This document shows, piece after piece, positions 50,405 through 60,156 of a DNA stretch of 61,184 bases (positions are counted from its first letter, which is position 1; every line of letters starts with the position of its first letter). Origin of the DNA: Flavobacteriales bacterium (lineage in GTDB: Bacteria > Bacteroidota > Bacteroidia > Flavobacteriales_D > UBA2798); the NCBI GenBank assembly GCA_019694795.1, contig JAIBBF010000015.1, positions 1 to 61,184 of the forward strand, given 5' to 3'. Both the position numbers and the translations under genes were made by a program. The notes beneath the pieces were generated by a model. It saw only the letters and a program-made list of their open reading frames with translations, was not told the origin of the DNA and did no database searches.

Positions 50405-51247
50405 ATGAGGAACCTGAGGCTGTTCATCGTCAAGAATTACTTCTTTTTCCTCTTCCTGGTCTTTGAGATCATGAGCATATCCTTATTGGTATCGTATAAC
50501 GATTATCAACGAAGCACATTCATGAATTCTTCATCGACCATGGTTGGTTACATGATGGAAAAAAAATCGGAGTTCACCGAGTATTTCCATTTAAAAGATG
50601 CCAATCTGCAATTGATGGAAGAGAATGCCAAACTTCGTTCGATGCTGAATGAATCGCAATACGAAAAAATAAAATCGAACGAATACGTTCTCGACTCCAA
50701 CAAAATTCCCCAATACACCTATCGCGCTGCTAAAGTGATAAACTCTACGGTTCAACTTCAGGATAATTTCATGACCATCAACCGCGGAAGTAATGATGGC
50801 ATTCGCAAGGATATGGGTGTAACCAACGGAACTTCCATTGTAGGATTTGTAAAAGATGTTTCGCCACACTACGCAACAATTATTTCGGTACTCAATAAAA
50901 ATTTCGTTTTATCAGTTAAACTTCAAAAGACCAACGATCACGGTTTGATCAACTGGGAAGGAATCGATGATAAAACCGTAGTGCTGAAAGGCATAACCGT
51001 AGATGCTCCCGTTGAACCCGGCGATACCGTGGTTACCAAAGGAAGTTCCGCCCGTTTTCCGGAAGGTGTTTTGGTGGGAACCGTAAAAGAAGTGTATCAA
51101 AAACCCGGATCGATGCACCACACCATCATTGTGAATTTAGCGACCGATTTCAGTGCTGTTTTCCATGTGTATGTAATCGAAAATCATTTACGTGATGAAC
51201 AAATGGAACTGGAAGCTTCCATTAAAAACGAGGTAATAAAACCATGA
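50405..51247 (+). CDS. mreC: Rod-shape-determining protein MreC
   Basis: The 280-residue bitopic protein has one N-terminal membrane segment (YFFFLFLVFEIMSISLLVSY), a coiled coil (about 60-90) and a periplasmic beta-barrel pair with the family pattern FMTINRGSNDGIRKDMGV and VVTKGSSARFPEGVLVGTV. It scaffolds PBP2 in the elongasome. It lies 11 nt after mreB and overlaps mreD by 4 nt. Confidence 0.96.
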   Translation: MRNLRLFIVKNYFFFLFLVFEIMSISLLVSYNDYQRSTFMNSSSTMVGYMMEKKSEFTEYFHLKDANLQLMEENAKLRSMLNESQYEKIKSNEYVLDSNKIPQYTYRAAKVINSTVQLQDNFMTINRGSNDGIRKDMGVTNGTSIVGFVKDVSPHYATIISVLNKNFVLSVKLQKTNDHGLINWEGIDDKTVVLKGITVDAPVEPGDTVVTKGSSARFPEGVLVGTVKEVYQKPGSMHHTIIVNLATDFSAVFHVYVIENHLRDEQMELEASIKNEVIKP

Positions 51248-51759
51248 TCGGAGAAATTATACTCAATATTATCCGCTTTGTTTTTCTGCTACTGCTTCAG
51301 GGACTGGTATTGAACAACATCAATCTTGGTCCTTATTTTCAACCGTATATTTATATTCTCTTCATCATTGCCCTTCCTTTTGAAACGCCTTTATGGTTGT
51401 TAATTCCACTCGGATTTGTTTACGGATTATTCATGGATTCATTTACAAATACATTGGGACTACACACCTCTGCCTGCGTTTTTCTTGCATGGGTTCGTCC
51501 GCGTATTCTCCGCCTCTATTCACCACGTGAAGGCTATGATTTTAACATGCAACCTCATTTACAATCCTTAGGTTTTACCTGGTTTGCTTATTATGCGGGG
51601 ACCATGATTCTACTTCATCATACGGTCTTTTTCTTTCTTGAAGCATTTCGTTTCGACGGATTTTTTCACACGCTCTTGCGAATTGTTGCTAGTGGAGCGC
51701 TCAGTCTGCTGGTAATGACAATTGCTCAATTATTGAATTTTCGAGCCACTAACCGTTAA
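51244..51759 (+). CDS. mreD: Rod-shape-determining protein MreD
   Basis: The 171-residue protein has five to six membrane helices and the MreD pattern FVYGLFMDSFTNTLGLHTSACVFLAW in its middle. It belongs to the ATGA-coupled chain mreC-mreD and precedes mrdA by 3 nt. MreD activates the elongasome through MreC/PBP2. Confidence 0.93.
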   Translation: MIGEIILNIIRFVFLLLLQGLVLNNINLGPYFQPYIYILFIIALPFETPLWLLIPLGFVYGLFMDSFTNTLGLHTSACVFLAWVRPRILRLYSPREGYDFNMQPHLQSLGFTWFAYYAGTMILLHHTVFFFLEAFRFDGFFHTLLRIVASGALSLLVMTIAQLLNFRATNR

Positions 51760-51762
51760 GTC

Positions 51763-53628
51763 ATGAGGAATTACGAAAACCGGCAATTCGTTCTTCTGCT
51801 CATTTACATTACAGTGGCAGTTATTTTCATTATTCGTTTGCTGTTTATGCAAGTGTTAACGGATAAATGGTCGGACCGTGCTGCTGAAATTTCTGAGTAC
51901 AAATTATACACCTACGCCCCGCGTGGAATTATTTACGATCGTGCCGGTGAGAAATTAGTAGAGAACAAAACCTTTTACGATTTAATGGTGACCCCCCGCA
52001 AAATGAAAGAGATGGACACGCTCGCATTTTGCAAATTGGTTGGCATCAGCAAAGAAGATTTCGATAAAAAAATTGAAGCCGCAAAAAATTATTCCTTCAA
52101 CATCCCATCTGAATTTGAAAAACAAATTTCTTCGGATCAGTTTGAAGTCATCTCTGAAGAACTTTATAAATACCCCGGATTTTTCGCTCAGGACAGAACC
52201 ATGCGTGGATACCGGAGAGAAATTGGTGCACACGTTTTCGGTTATATCAGCGAGGTGAGTCCGGAAGACATTGAGAAAAACCCCTATTATCGTCCGCGCG
52301 ATTACATTGGAAAAAAAGGCCTTGAGCAATCCTACGAAGAAATTCTGCGTGGAGAACGTGGGGTTCGTTATTTGTTGAAGGACGCCATTGGTAAAGAAAG
52401 CGGCAGTTATGAAAACGGGAAATACGATACGATGTCGGTCCCCGGAAAAAACATTTACTGCACCATTGATGCAAAGCTGCAGGAATATGGCGAATTGCTG
52501 ATGCAAAATAAAAAAGGAAGTATTGTTGCCATAGAACCAAAAACGGGTGAAATCATTGCCATGGTCTCTTCACCGACCTATGCACCTTCATTAATGACGG
52601 GTCGCGAAAAAGGAAAAAACTATTATGGACTACTCAATAACGATTCTTTAAAACCACTTTACAATCGCGCCATCCAGGCGATGTATCCTCCCGGCTCCAT
52701 TTTTAAAATGGCTCAGGCATTGATTGGCTTGCAGGAAGGTGTGATCGATTTTAATACCGGATTTCCCTGCGATAAAAGTTTAGTGGGTTGTCACAATCAC
52801 CCCGGTGCAAGTTCGTTGAGTAAAGCCGTGCAGTATTCCTGTAATCCGTATTTTTTCCGTGCTACACAACGCATTATTCAACAGGGAAAATCGCGCAGTA
52901 TTTTTAAAGATGCCGAAATGGGATTGCGGCGTTGGACTGAATACATGTATGATCTAGGTTTCGGTGTTCAGCTTGAAGTGGATATTCCTTCATTGAAAAA
53001 AGGATTTATTCCCAATGTAGAATTTTACGATAAATACTACGGAAAAGGACGCTGGGCTTTCTCCACTATTTATTCCATTTCCATCGGTCAGGGAGAAGTT
53101 TTGGTGGTCCCCATGCAAATGGCCAATTTCACTGCCATTATTGCGAACAGAGGATTTTATATCACGCCACATTTTATCCGTGGTATTGGCAAACCGGGAG
53201 AGATTCCCGAAAAATATAAAACACCGCATAAAACCAAAATCAACACCGAATATTTTGAACCCCTGGTAGAAGCCATGCGTGCGGTGGTAGAAGAACCGGG
53301 AGGAACCGCATCCAGTGCCAAGCTTCCGAACATCACCGTGTGCGGAAAAACAGGAACAGCGCAGAATCCACATGGTGAAGACCACTCTGTATTTATTGCT
53401 TTTGCTCCAAAGGATGATCCGAAAATTGCGATTTCCGTTTATGTGGAGAATGCAGGATTCGGCGGACAATGGGCTGCTCCGATTGCGAGTTTAATGATTG
53501 AAAAATACCTCACCGGAACGGTGACGGATACCATCAAAGAAAAACGCATGATTGATGCCGTAATTCTGGATGTGAAAAAGGAGAAGGCCACCACCAATGC
53601 CAAGAGTAAAAAGAGAAAAGGACTATGA
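51763..53628 (+). CDS. mrdA: Penicillin-binding protein 2 (elongation transpeptidase)
   Basis: The 621-residue class B PBP has one N-terminal membrane anchor (about 10-27), a dimerisation/pedestal domain (RGIIYDRAGEKLVENK, GYISEVSPEDIE) and the transpeptidase domain: SxxK with Ser312 (GSIFK), SxN as SCN in YSCNPYF, and KTG in CGKTGTAQNP. It crosslinks peptidoglycan during rod elongation with RodA. Its stop overlaps the rodA ATG by 4 nt. Confidence 0.97.
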   Translation: MRNYENRQFVLLLIYITVAVIFIIRLLFMQVLTDKWSDRAAEISEYKLYTYAPRGIIYDRAGEKLVENKTFYDLMVTPRKMKEMDTLAFCKLVGISKEDFDKKIEAAKNYSFNIPSEFEKQISSDQFEVISEELYKYPGFFAQDRTMRGYRREIGAHVFGYISEVSPEDIEKNPYYRPRDYIGKKGLEQSYEEILRGERGVRYLLKDAIGKESGSYENGKYDTMSVPGKNIYCTIDAKLQEYGELLMQNKKGSIVAIEPKTGEIIAMVSSPTYAPSLMTGREKGKNYYGLLNNDSLKPLYNRAIQAMYPPGSIFKMAQALIGLQEGVIDFNTGFPCDKSLVGCHNHPGASSLSKAVQYSCNPYFFRATQRIIQQGKSRSIFKDAEMGLRRWTEYMYDLGFGVQLEVDIPSLKKGFIPNVEFYDKYYGKGRWAFSTIYSISIGQGEVLVVPMQMANFTAIIANRGFYITPHFIRGIGKPGEIPEKYKTPHKTKINTEYFEPLVEAMRAVVEEPGGTASSAKLPNITVCGKTGTAQNPHGEDHSVFIAFAPKDDPKIAISVYVENAGFGGQWAAPIASLMIEKYLTGTVTDTIKEKRMIDAVILDVKKEKATTNAKSKKRKGL

Positions 53629-54956
53629 GGCAAGGTGAACGTCAGTTAAGGAAAATTGACCGGGGACTCCTGGCTTTGTATCTGATTTTGGCGGTGCTAG
53701 GCATTATCAATATTTATTCATCGGCCTACAATCCGGAACATGCATTTATTCTGGATCAGAAAATGGAATATGGCAAACAAATTTTGTGGTTTGGCATTTC
53801 ACTGGTGCTGGGTGGAATTATTTTTCTTCTCGAAGGAAGTTTTATCCGAAAATATTCCTTTGAATTTTACGGCGCCATGTGTGTTTTACTGGTTGCTGTT
53901 TTAATTGTTGGAGAAGAAAAAAACGGTGCTAAAGCCTGGTTTGGTATTGGTTCTTTTGGAATACAACCTTCGGAATTTGCCAAGATTGGTGTGGCGTTGG
54001 CGCTTTCTAAATATTTATCTACCGCTCAAATTCGTTTCGAAGATTTTAAAACGCGTTTGTACACGGCGATGTTTATCGGTTTCCCTGCCATGTTGATTTT
54101 ATTGCAACCGGATGCCGGAACAGTTATTGTTTTCGTTTCGTTTATTCTGGTGCTTTACCGTGAGGGGATGTCGGGTAACCTTTTACTCTTTGGATTATTT
54201 GTTCTGGTATTGGGTGTATTGAGTTTAATGCTGAAAGAAAGCATTATTGAACTTCCGGTTATTCAACAAGAAGTTTCGGGTCAAACCGGTCTTATAATTA
54301 TCCTATCCATCATATCTCTTTTGGTGTTTTTACTCATTCGCCAAATGATTATGAAACGAAATCGCCGTTCGGCCATCACGATTTTAATTTTAGCGTATGT
54401 GGCTTCCATTGTGATTGTGGTTGGAACCAATTATGCCTTTTACCATGTGTTACAAAAACACCAGCGTGAACGGATCGATATTACTCTGGGTCTCATTAAC
54501 GATCCCGATGGTAAAGAATACAACATCAACCGTTCCATGGCGGCGATTGGTTCAGGTGGCGTTGGCGGAAAAGGTTATATGAAATCGACCCTTGCCAATA
54601 GCGGACAAAAACACGTACCGATGCAAAGTACCGACTTCATTTTTTGCACCCTGAGTGAGGAATGGGGATTTTTCGGTTCGGTTACCATTCTGTTCCTCTT
54701 CGTTTTTTTACTTATCCGTATCACCCTCATTGCGGAGCGACAGCGTTCTGCCTTTACCCGGATTTTTGCCTACTGTGTTTCCGGAATTATTTTTTTTCAT
54801 ATGCTCATCAACATCGGAATGGCCATCGGATTAGCGCCCGTAATTGGAATTCCACTTCCATTTTTCAGCTACGGCGGATCTTCCCTCATGGCATTTTCCA
54901 TTCTAATTTTCCTCTTGCTTAAACTTGACAGTGAGCGTTTGGATGTGTTGCGTTAA
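53625..54956 (+). CDS. rodA: Peptidoglycan glycosyltransferase RodA (SEDS)
   Basis: The 443-residue polytopic SEDS protein has the family motifs KAWFGIGSFGIQPSEFAKIGVAL and LSEEWGFFGSVTILFLF near its C-terminal half, with FFSYGGSSLMA in the last helices. It polymerises glycan strands in the elongasome with PBP2. An extra hydrophobic insertion around residues 210-280 makes it longer than the 370-residue E. coli protein. It is the last gene of the operon; a T run follows, without a clear stem. Confidence 0.96.
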   Translation: MRQGERQLRKIDRGLLALYLILAVLGIINIYSSAYNPEHAFILDQKMEYGKQILWFGISLVLGGIIFLLEGSFIRKYSFEFYGAMCVLLVAVLIVGEEKNGAKAWFGIGSFGIQPSEFAKIGVALALSKYLSTAQIRFEDFKTRLYTAMFIGFPAMLILLQPDAGTVIVFVSFILVLYREGMSGNLLLFGLFVLVLGVLSLMLKESIIELPVIQQEVSGQTGLIIILSIISLLVFLLIRQMIMKRNRRSAITILILAYVASIVIVVGTNYAFYHVLQKHQRERIDITLGLINDPDGKEYNINRSMAAIGSGGVGGKGYMKSTLANSGQKHVPMQSTDFIFCTLSEEWGFFGSVTILFLFVFLLIRITLIAERQRSAFTRIFAYCVSGIIFFHMLINIGMAIGLAPVIGIPLPFFSYGGSSLMAFSILIFLLLKLDSERLDVLR

Positions 54957-55017
54957 TTTTTTTTTCCATTTTAAACTATTTTACCGGTTCATTCGACTTA
55001 ATAGCTAAACGCGTTTT

Positions 55018-56034
55018 ATGGATTCATTAACCCAGATTGTTTTAGGCGCCGGGGTCGGCGAATTGGTACTTGGCAAAAAGGCCGGAAATAAGGCCATGCT
55101 CTGGGGTGCCATTGCAGGAACCGTTCCCGATCTGGATGTTTTTGGCGCCTTATTCACCGATCCGCTTCATGCTATGTTGAATCACCGCGGATTTATGCAT
55201 TCCATTGTCTTTTGCGCGCTCTTTGCTCCTTTAATGGGTTGGTTTATTCACCGGGTGAGTAAAAACAAAAACATTAGCGCAAGAGAATGGTCCTGGCTGG
55301 CCTGGTGGTCGCTGGTAACTCATCCTCTACTGGATGCATTTACTACCTGGGGAACGCAATTGTTCTGGCCGTTCGAATACAGAGTAACCTGGAATGGCGT
55401 ATTTGTAATTGATCCACTTTATACCTTGCCTTATATCGTCTTTTTAATTCTCGCTATGCGCAAAAAGAAGGATGATCCTAAGCGATTCCGTTACGCCAAA
55501 CTTGGATTCTATCTTTCAACCGGATATTTGTTTTTCGGACTCGGAATGCGTCTTTACAGCACTTCGGTTTTCGAGTCATCACTCCGTGAACAAGGCATTG
55601 CATTTGATCGCAGCGATGTAAAACCAATGCCTTTTACCACTTTCTATTGGGAATGTACCGCCGAAGGGAAAGATGTATTTTATACCGGTGCCTGGAGTGT
55701 TTTCGGAAATGCTTCTGCCATTCAATACCGCTCAATTCCCAAACAGCATGAATTGGCGGATGTTATTGGATTAAGTCAACATCCCGATTATAAAGCACTG
55801 CAGCGAAATGCCCGTGGATTTTATGCATTGGAATTAAAAGGCGATACCCTCGAATTTCACGATTTGCGTTTTGGACAAACCGATGCCATAAGTTCTCACA
55901 TTGAGAAGCGATCGAATTTTGTGTATCTGCTTCAACTGAAAGAAGGAAAAATCATCTTCCATCGCAAGGCTCCTGCCATTGCACAAGGATTTTCGTTTCT
56001 GGGAGAATATTTCGGAAAAGTATTCGGAAACTGA
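55018..56034 (+). CDS. YdjM-like membrane metal-dependent hydrolase (DUF457)
   Basis: The 338-residue membrane protein has the DUF457 signature: MDSLTQIVLGAGVGE at the start, GTVPDLDV, HRGFMHSIVF and THPLLDAFTTWGTQLF with the metal-type His and Asp residues. The first 200 residues carry about five membrane helices; the last 140 are soluble and not recognised. YdjM-type proteins are membrane hydrolases of uncertain substrate. It abuts the convergent msrA gene directly. Confidence 0.88.
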   Translation: MDSLTQIVLGAGVGELVLGKKAGNKAMLWGAIAGTVPDLDVFGALFTDPLHAMLNHRGFMHSIVFCALFAPLMGWFIHRVSKNKNISAREWSWLAWWSLVTHPLLDAFTTWGTQLFWPFEYRVTWNGVFVIDPLYTLPYIVFLILAMRKKKDDPKRFRYAKLGFYLSTGYLFFGLGMRLYSTSVFESSLREQGIAFDRSDVKPMPFTTFYWECTAEGKDVFYTGAWSVFGNASAIQYRSIPKQHELADVIGLSQHPDYKALQRNARGFYALELKGDTLEFHDLRFGQTDAISSHIEKRSNFVYLLQLKEGKIIFHRKAPAIAQGFSFLGEYFGKVFGN

Positions 56035-56694
56035 TTATTTGAGTTTGTCCTTAAACACCTTTCTGAATTTGTCCATTTTCGGCGCAATTACATACCTGCA
56101 ATAACCCTGATTGGGATTATTGATATAATAATTGCGATGGTATTCCTCGGCCGGATAAAATGTGGTGGCGGGACTTATCTCCGTAATAATGGGTTTATCC
56201 CATGCTCCACTTTCATTTAATTTTTTCTTATACAATTCGGCTTTTTGCTTTTGTTCTTCGCCATGGTAAAAAATAGCCGAACGGTATTGGGTTCCCACAT
56301 CATTTCCCTGACGGTTCATGGTGGTAGGATCATGCGTTTGCCAAAAGACCTCCAGCAATTCGTCGAAACTAACCACCTTCGGATCGAACACTATGCGTGC
56401 TACTTCAGCGTGCCCCGTATTGCCACGACACACTTCTTCGTAGGTGGGATTTTGGGTTTGTCCACCGCAATACCCGGGCATAACGGATTTCACTCCTTTC
56501 AGTTCCTGAAACACGGCCTCTACACACCAAAAACAGCCTGCTCCAAAAACTGCCACTTCCAGGCCCTGCGCTTTCAGTGTATCTGCATTTTCCATATCCA
56601 TTGCATTTAAATTTTCGTTATAATCAAACCGACAAGATACAGCTGTTAAGGGCAGAATAAGCATCAGCAATAAAAGTGAATAAAAGCTTTTCAT
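56035..56694 (-). CDS. msrA: Lipoprotein peptide-methionine (S)-S-oxide reductase MsrA
   Basis: The 219-residue protein starts with a lipoprotein signal (TAVSC, lipidated Cys21). The MsrA catalytic motif is GCFWCVEAVFQ with Cys54; PTMNRQGNDVGTQYRSAIFY and the C-terminal EEYHRNYY are the family's substrate-binding parts. It repairs oxidised methionines in periplasmic or surface proteins, unlike the common cytoplasmic form. It stands alone. Confidence 0.95.
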   Translation of the reverse strand: MKSFYSLLLLMLILPLTAVSCRFDYNENLNAMDMENADTLKAQGLEVAVFGAGCFWCVEAVFQELKGVKSVMPGYCGGQTQNPTYEEVCRGNTGHAEVARIVFDPKVVSFDELLEVFWQTHDPTTMNRQGNDVGTQYRSAIFYHGEEQKQKAELYKKKLNESGAWDKPIITEISPATTFYPAEEYHRNYYINNPNQGYCRYVIAPKMDKFRKVFKDKLK

Positions 56695-56885
56695 AAATTC
56701 TATTTTGATGAATAAACGCAGAACAGACTGCTTTTGGTTTTTATTTCACTTTATTTAACAATCCGGAGCTTTTTTGGTTCAGGTTGAACCTTTGATGATG
56801 ATTTTTGTACAGTTCTCCAATGTAATTGCCAACAATTGGCTTTGTATTTGCATTTTAGTTTAATTTTGAGTCTCAGTCTCTGGAT

Positions 56886-58478
56886 ATGAAAAAACTAACC
56901 ATACCTTTTCTCTTTTTGTGCACCTTTTTGCATGCGCAGCAAGATGAAATCCAAGTGAAATCTACCGTTAAGGAGGTCACCCTCTACCTCAGCGGCGTAC
57001 AAGAAGTTCGTCAAGCCAAAGTAAGCATTCCGCAAGGTAGCAGTGTGCTGCGTTTTACGGGACTACCCTCGGGTGTTAATCCCTCGAGCATTCAATTGCG
57101 GGGCGTTAACGAATTTGCCATTCTTTCGGTGAATTATCGTCAAAACCACCTCAGCCAGGAAGGTGCTGATCCGGAAACGGAGTCTTTACGCGACAGTTTA
57201 AATAAACTGATGTATCAACTTGAAGTTTTAAATGCAGAGAAGCTGGCCTTATCGGAAGAACGCTCCATGTTTCAGTCGAACCGGAAACTGGCCAATAACA
57301 ACGGATTGATCATTGATGACCTTCATGAAATTTCTGATTTTGCATCTGAACGTATACGGGCCATTGATTTGAAACTGATGGATCACCGTAAAACGGAAAC
57401 CAAACTCAATGCTTCCATTCAACGCATCAATGCAGAAATTAATCAGGTGATTAGTGGCCGACAAAAAGCTACCGGTGAAATTCTGGTTAACGTGAGTGCA
57501 AAAAAAGCAATCAGCGGTCAGGTGCAACTCACCTATTTCACCCAGGGAGCGGGTTGGTCGCCCTTTTACGATTTGCGTGCAGAGGAGGTGGGCGGACCGG
57601 TAAGTCTGGCCTACAAAGCACATGTATCTCAAATTACTGGCAGCGATTGGGAAAATGTAAAACTGACGCTTTCGACTTCTTCTCCTAATTTTTCGAATAA
57701 TATTCCGGTTGTCCCTGTTTGGTACCTGGATTTTATTCAATACCGCAACTACAACAGCAATGGTGTGTACAATGGTGCCTATTCCAACACCACCCTCAAT
57801 ACGGAAAGCGGAAAAGCGAAAGGTGGAAATACCTATTCATGGCAACAAAATGCACAGATTTCGCAAAACGCTTTAAATACCGAATTCAAAATTGCATCCG
57901 CCTACTCGATTCCTTCGGATGGAATTGAATATGTAGTAGAAATCGGTAATTATGATTTCCCTGCAAAATACCGTTATTCCACTGTACCTAAAATGGCAGA
58001 AGATGCTTTTCTGATGGCTCGTGTTAGTGGCTGGACCGAATACAGTTTGCTATCGGCAGAAAGTAATATCTATTTTAAAGGGACTTATGTCGGCAAGTCC
58101 TACATCAACACCAATACCACCAACGATACCTTAGAATTATCGATGGGTGCAGATGAGGGTGTAGTTGTGCAGCGAAAAAATGTAAGCGACATGAGTTCGA
58201 AATCGGTGAGCGGCAATACAAAAAAGCAACAGGAAGATTTCGAAATTTCTATCCGCAATACGAAATCGCTGGCTATTGAAATTGAAATTGAAGATCAGAT
58301 TCCACTTTCTTCTCAAAAGGAAATCTCGGTTGAACTACTTGAGAGTTCCAATGCTGAGTACAATAAGGAAAGTGGAAAATTAAAATGGAAAATAAAACTG
58401 GAACCCGGCGAATCGAAATCGCTGCGTTTTAGTTATCTGGTGAAGTATCCCAAAAATTTTGTAATCCAGAACCTCTAA
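56886..58478 (+). CDS. Exported MuiA-family protein (DUF4140/DUF4139), first of a pair
   Basis: The 530-residue protein has a signal peptide ending near LHAQ, an N-terminal DUF4140 (VKEVTLYLSGVQEVRQAKVSIPQG ... GLPSGVNPSSIQLRG), a coiled coil at about 100-190, and a C-terminal DUF4139 (YDLRAEEVGGPVSLAYKAHVSQ ... LKLEPGESKSLRFSYLVKYPKN in parts). The family name, mucoidy inhibitor A, comes from one member, but the biochemical role is unknown. It lies 4 nt before a paralogue. A candidate TAATTTTG element sits just upstream at about 56861. Confidence 0.88.
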   Translation: MKKLTIPFLFLCTFLHAQQDEIQVKSTVKEVTLYLSGVQEVRQAKVSIPQGSSVLRFTGLPSGVNPSSIQLRGVNEFAILSVNYRQNHLSQEGADPETESLRDSLNKLMYQLEVLNAEKLALSEERSMFQSNRKLANNNGLIIDDLHEISDFASERIRAIDLKLMDHRKTETKLNASIQRINAEINQVISGRQKATGEILVNVSAKKAISGQVQLTYFTQGAGWSPFYDLRAEEVGGPVSLAYKAHVSQITGSDWENVKLTLSTSSPNFSNNIPVVPVWYLDFIQYRNYNSNGVYNGAYSNTTLNTESGKAKGGNTYSWQQNAQISQNALNTEFKIASAYSIPSDGIEYVVEIGNYDFPAKYRYSTVPKMAEDAFLMARVSGWTEYSLLSAESNIYFKGTYVGKSYINTNTTNDTLELSMGADEGVVVQRKNVSDMSSKSVSGNTKKQQEDFEISIRNTKSLAIEIEIEDQIPLSSQKEISVELLESSNAEYNKESGKLKWKIKLEPGESKSLRFSYLVKYPKNFVIQNL

Positions 58479-58482
58479 ACGA

Positions 58483-60156
58483 ATGATTATGCGTCACTAT
58501 ATTTTAACCTCGCTCTTTATTTCCGCTGCATGCCTTTCTTCGTTTGCACAGGTGAAGGAAATTGAAATCAACTCCAAAGTTACGGATGTCACCATCTTTT
58601 TTTCCGGCGCACAGGTAAGCAGAACGGCCAGCCTGCAATTAAATCCGGGAACAAATATTATACGGATGAGTCGACTCTCCTACACCATGGACCCCAACTC
58701 CATTCAGGTAGAGGGCAGCAAGCAATACACCATTGTATCCGTTAATCACCGCCACAATTTTCTGCAGGATGCCGACGAATTGCCGGAAGTAAAATCCCTG
58801 AAAGATCAATTGGAAAAAGTGAATAACGACATTGAGCTGAACCGCATTGAAATGGGAGCCCTCAATGAAGAAAAAGCCTATGTGGAAGCCAATAAATCGT
58901 TTATCGGAGAAAATAAATCGATTACGGTGGATGATATGATGGACATGAGTGAATTGTATCAAAGCACGTATCGTGAATTGCTGAAACAGTTGGCGGATCT
59001 TAAATTTAAAGATCAGGCGCTCCGTAAGGAATCTGCTAAAATCACTCAGCAATTACAGCAATTACGCAGCTCTAAAAATTTATATACTTCAGATATCATC
59101 GTTAACATTTCCTCCCCTGCACGAATTACCTCCGAATTGAAATTTAAATACGTCACCGGCAATGCAGGCTGGACCCCGAGTTACGATGCAAAGACCACCG
59201 ACATTCAATCGCCCATTGCCTTAACCTACAAAGCCAAGGTTGCACAAAGCACAGGTGAAGAGTGGAAGAATGTAAAACTGAAACTCAGCACCGGAAATCC
59301 TTCGAAAAACAACAACCTTCCTTCATTGGCAGTTTGGCAGATTTCGGGTTACGATTACGAAGAAGCAGAACGTCGCCGTAAAGAACAGGAACGTTCCTAC
59401 AGCAATGCACGAAAAAAATCTTCGGCTGCCTATGAAACCGGTGCAGCACCTTCAGCTAAAGAGGCCAAATCGGAGACCGATGAATATATTGTGGAGGAAA
59501 GCGATAAACTAACCACCACTGCGCAATACACCACCATTGCAGAATCGTCGGTAAACACCGAGTTTAATATTTCCATTCCGTATACGATTAATGGGGACGG
59601 ACAAGAATACACCGTTGAAATCGGCGATATTAAACTGGATGCCAAATACAGGTATTTTGCAGCACCAAAATATGATGCATCTGCATTTTTGGTTGGTTAC
59701 ATCAGTGGTTGGGAAAAACACAATTTAATTTCCGGAATGGCCAATGTGTATTTTATGGATAGTTATGTTGGTTCTTCTTACCTCAATACGCAAAGTACGC
59801 TCGACTCCATTTCATTATCATTGGGCAGAGATAAAAGTGTAATTATTGAACGCAAAAAAATTAAGGATTATTCCAAACCCAGTTTTTCAGGCGGTAAAAA
59901 GAAAGTCACTATTGGCATTGAACTCACTGTAAAAAACACCAAAAACGCAGAAATTTTGCTCGATTTGCAAGATCAGTATCCGGTGAGTCAGAATAAGGAA
60001 ATAGAAGTGGAATTGATGGAAGAAGCCGGAGCAACCGTGAAAAAGGAAATAGGCGGATTGTTTTGGGTATTGAATCTAAAACCCAATGAAAGCAAAACCA
60101 TACGATTTGTTTATTCGGTAAAATTCCCGCAGGATAAAGACGTTGCCAACTTTTAA
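58483..60156 (+). CDS. Exported MuiA-family protein (DUF4140/DUF4139), second of a pair
   Basis: The 557-residue protein has a signal peptide ending near SSFAQ (start at 58483 or the ATG two codons on). It has the same order as its upstream neighbour: DUF4140 (VTDVTIFFSGAQVSRTASLQLNPG), coiled coil (about 100-195), then DUF4139. It differs by an inserted charged linker (about 290-345, RRRKEQERSYSNARKKSS then acidic). The two are an old tandem duplication rather than a recent one, since identity is low outside the motifs. Its 3' end overlaps the helicase gene by 14 nt. Confidence 0.88.
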   Translation: MIMRHYILTSLFISAACLSSFAQVKEIEINSKVTDVTIFFSGAQVSRTASLQLNPGTNIIRMSRLSYTMDPNSIQVEGSKQYTIVSVNHRHNFLQDADELPEVKSLKDQLEKVNNDIELNRIEMGALNEEKAYVEANKSFIGENKSITVDDMMDMSELYQSTYRELLKQLADLKFKDQALRKESAKITQQLQQLRSSKNLYTSDIIVNISSPARITSELKFKYVTGNAGWTPSYDAKTTDIQSPIALTYKAKVAQSTGEEWKNVKLKLSTGNPSKNNNLPSLAVWQISGYDYEEAERRRKEQERSYSNARKKSSAAYETGAAPSAKEAKSETDEYIVEESDKLTTTAQYTTIAESSVNTEFNISIPYTINGDGQEYTVEIGDIKLDAKYRYFAAPKYDASAFLVGYISGWEKHNLISGMANVYFMDSYVGSSYLNTQSTLDSISLSLGRDKSVIIERKKIKDYSKPSFSGGKKKVTIGIELTVKNTKNAEILLDLQDQYPVSQNKEIEVELMEEAGATVKKEIGGLFWVLNLKPNESKTIRFVYSVKFPQDKDVANF

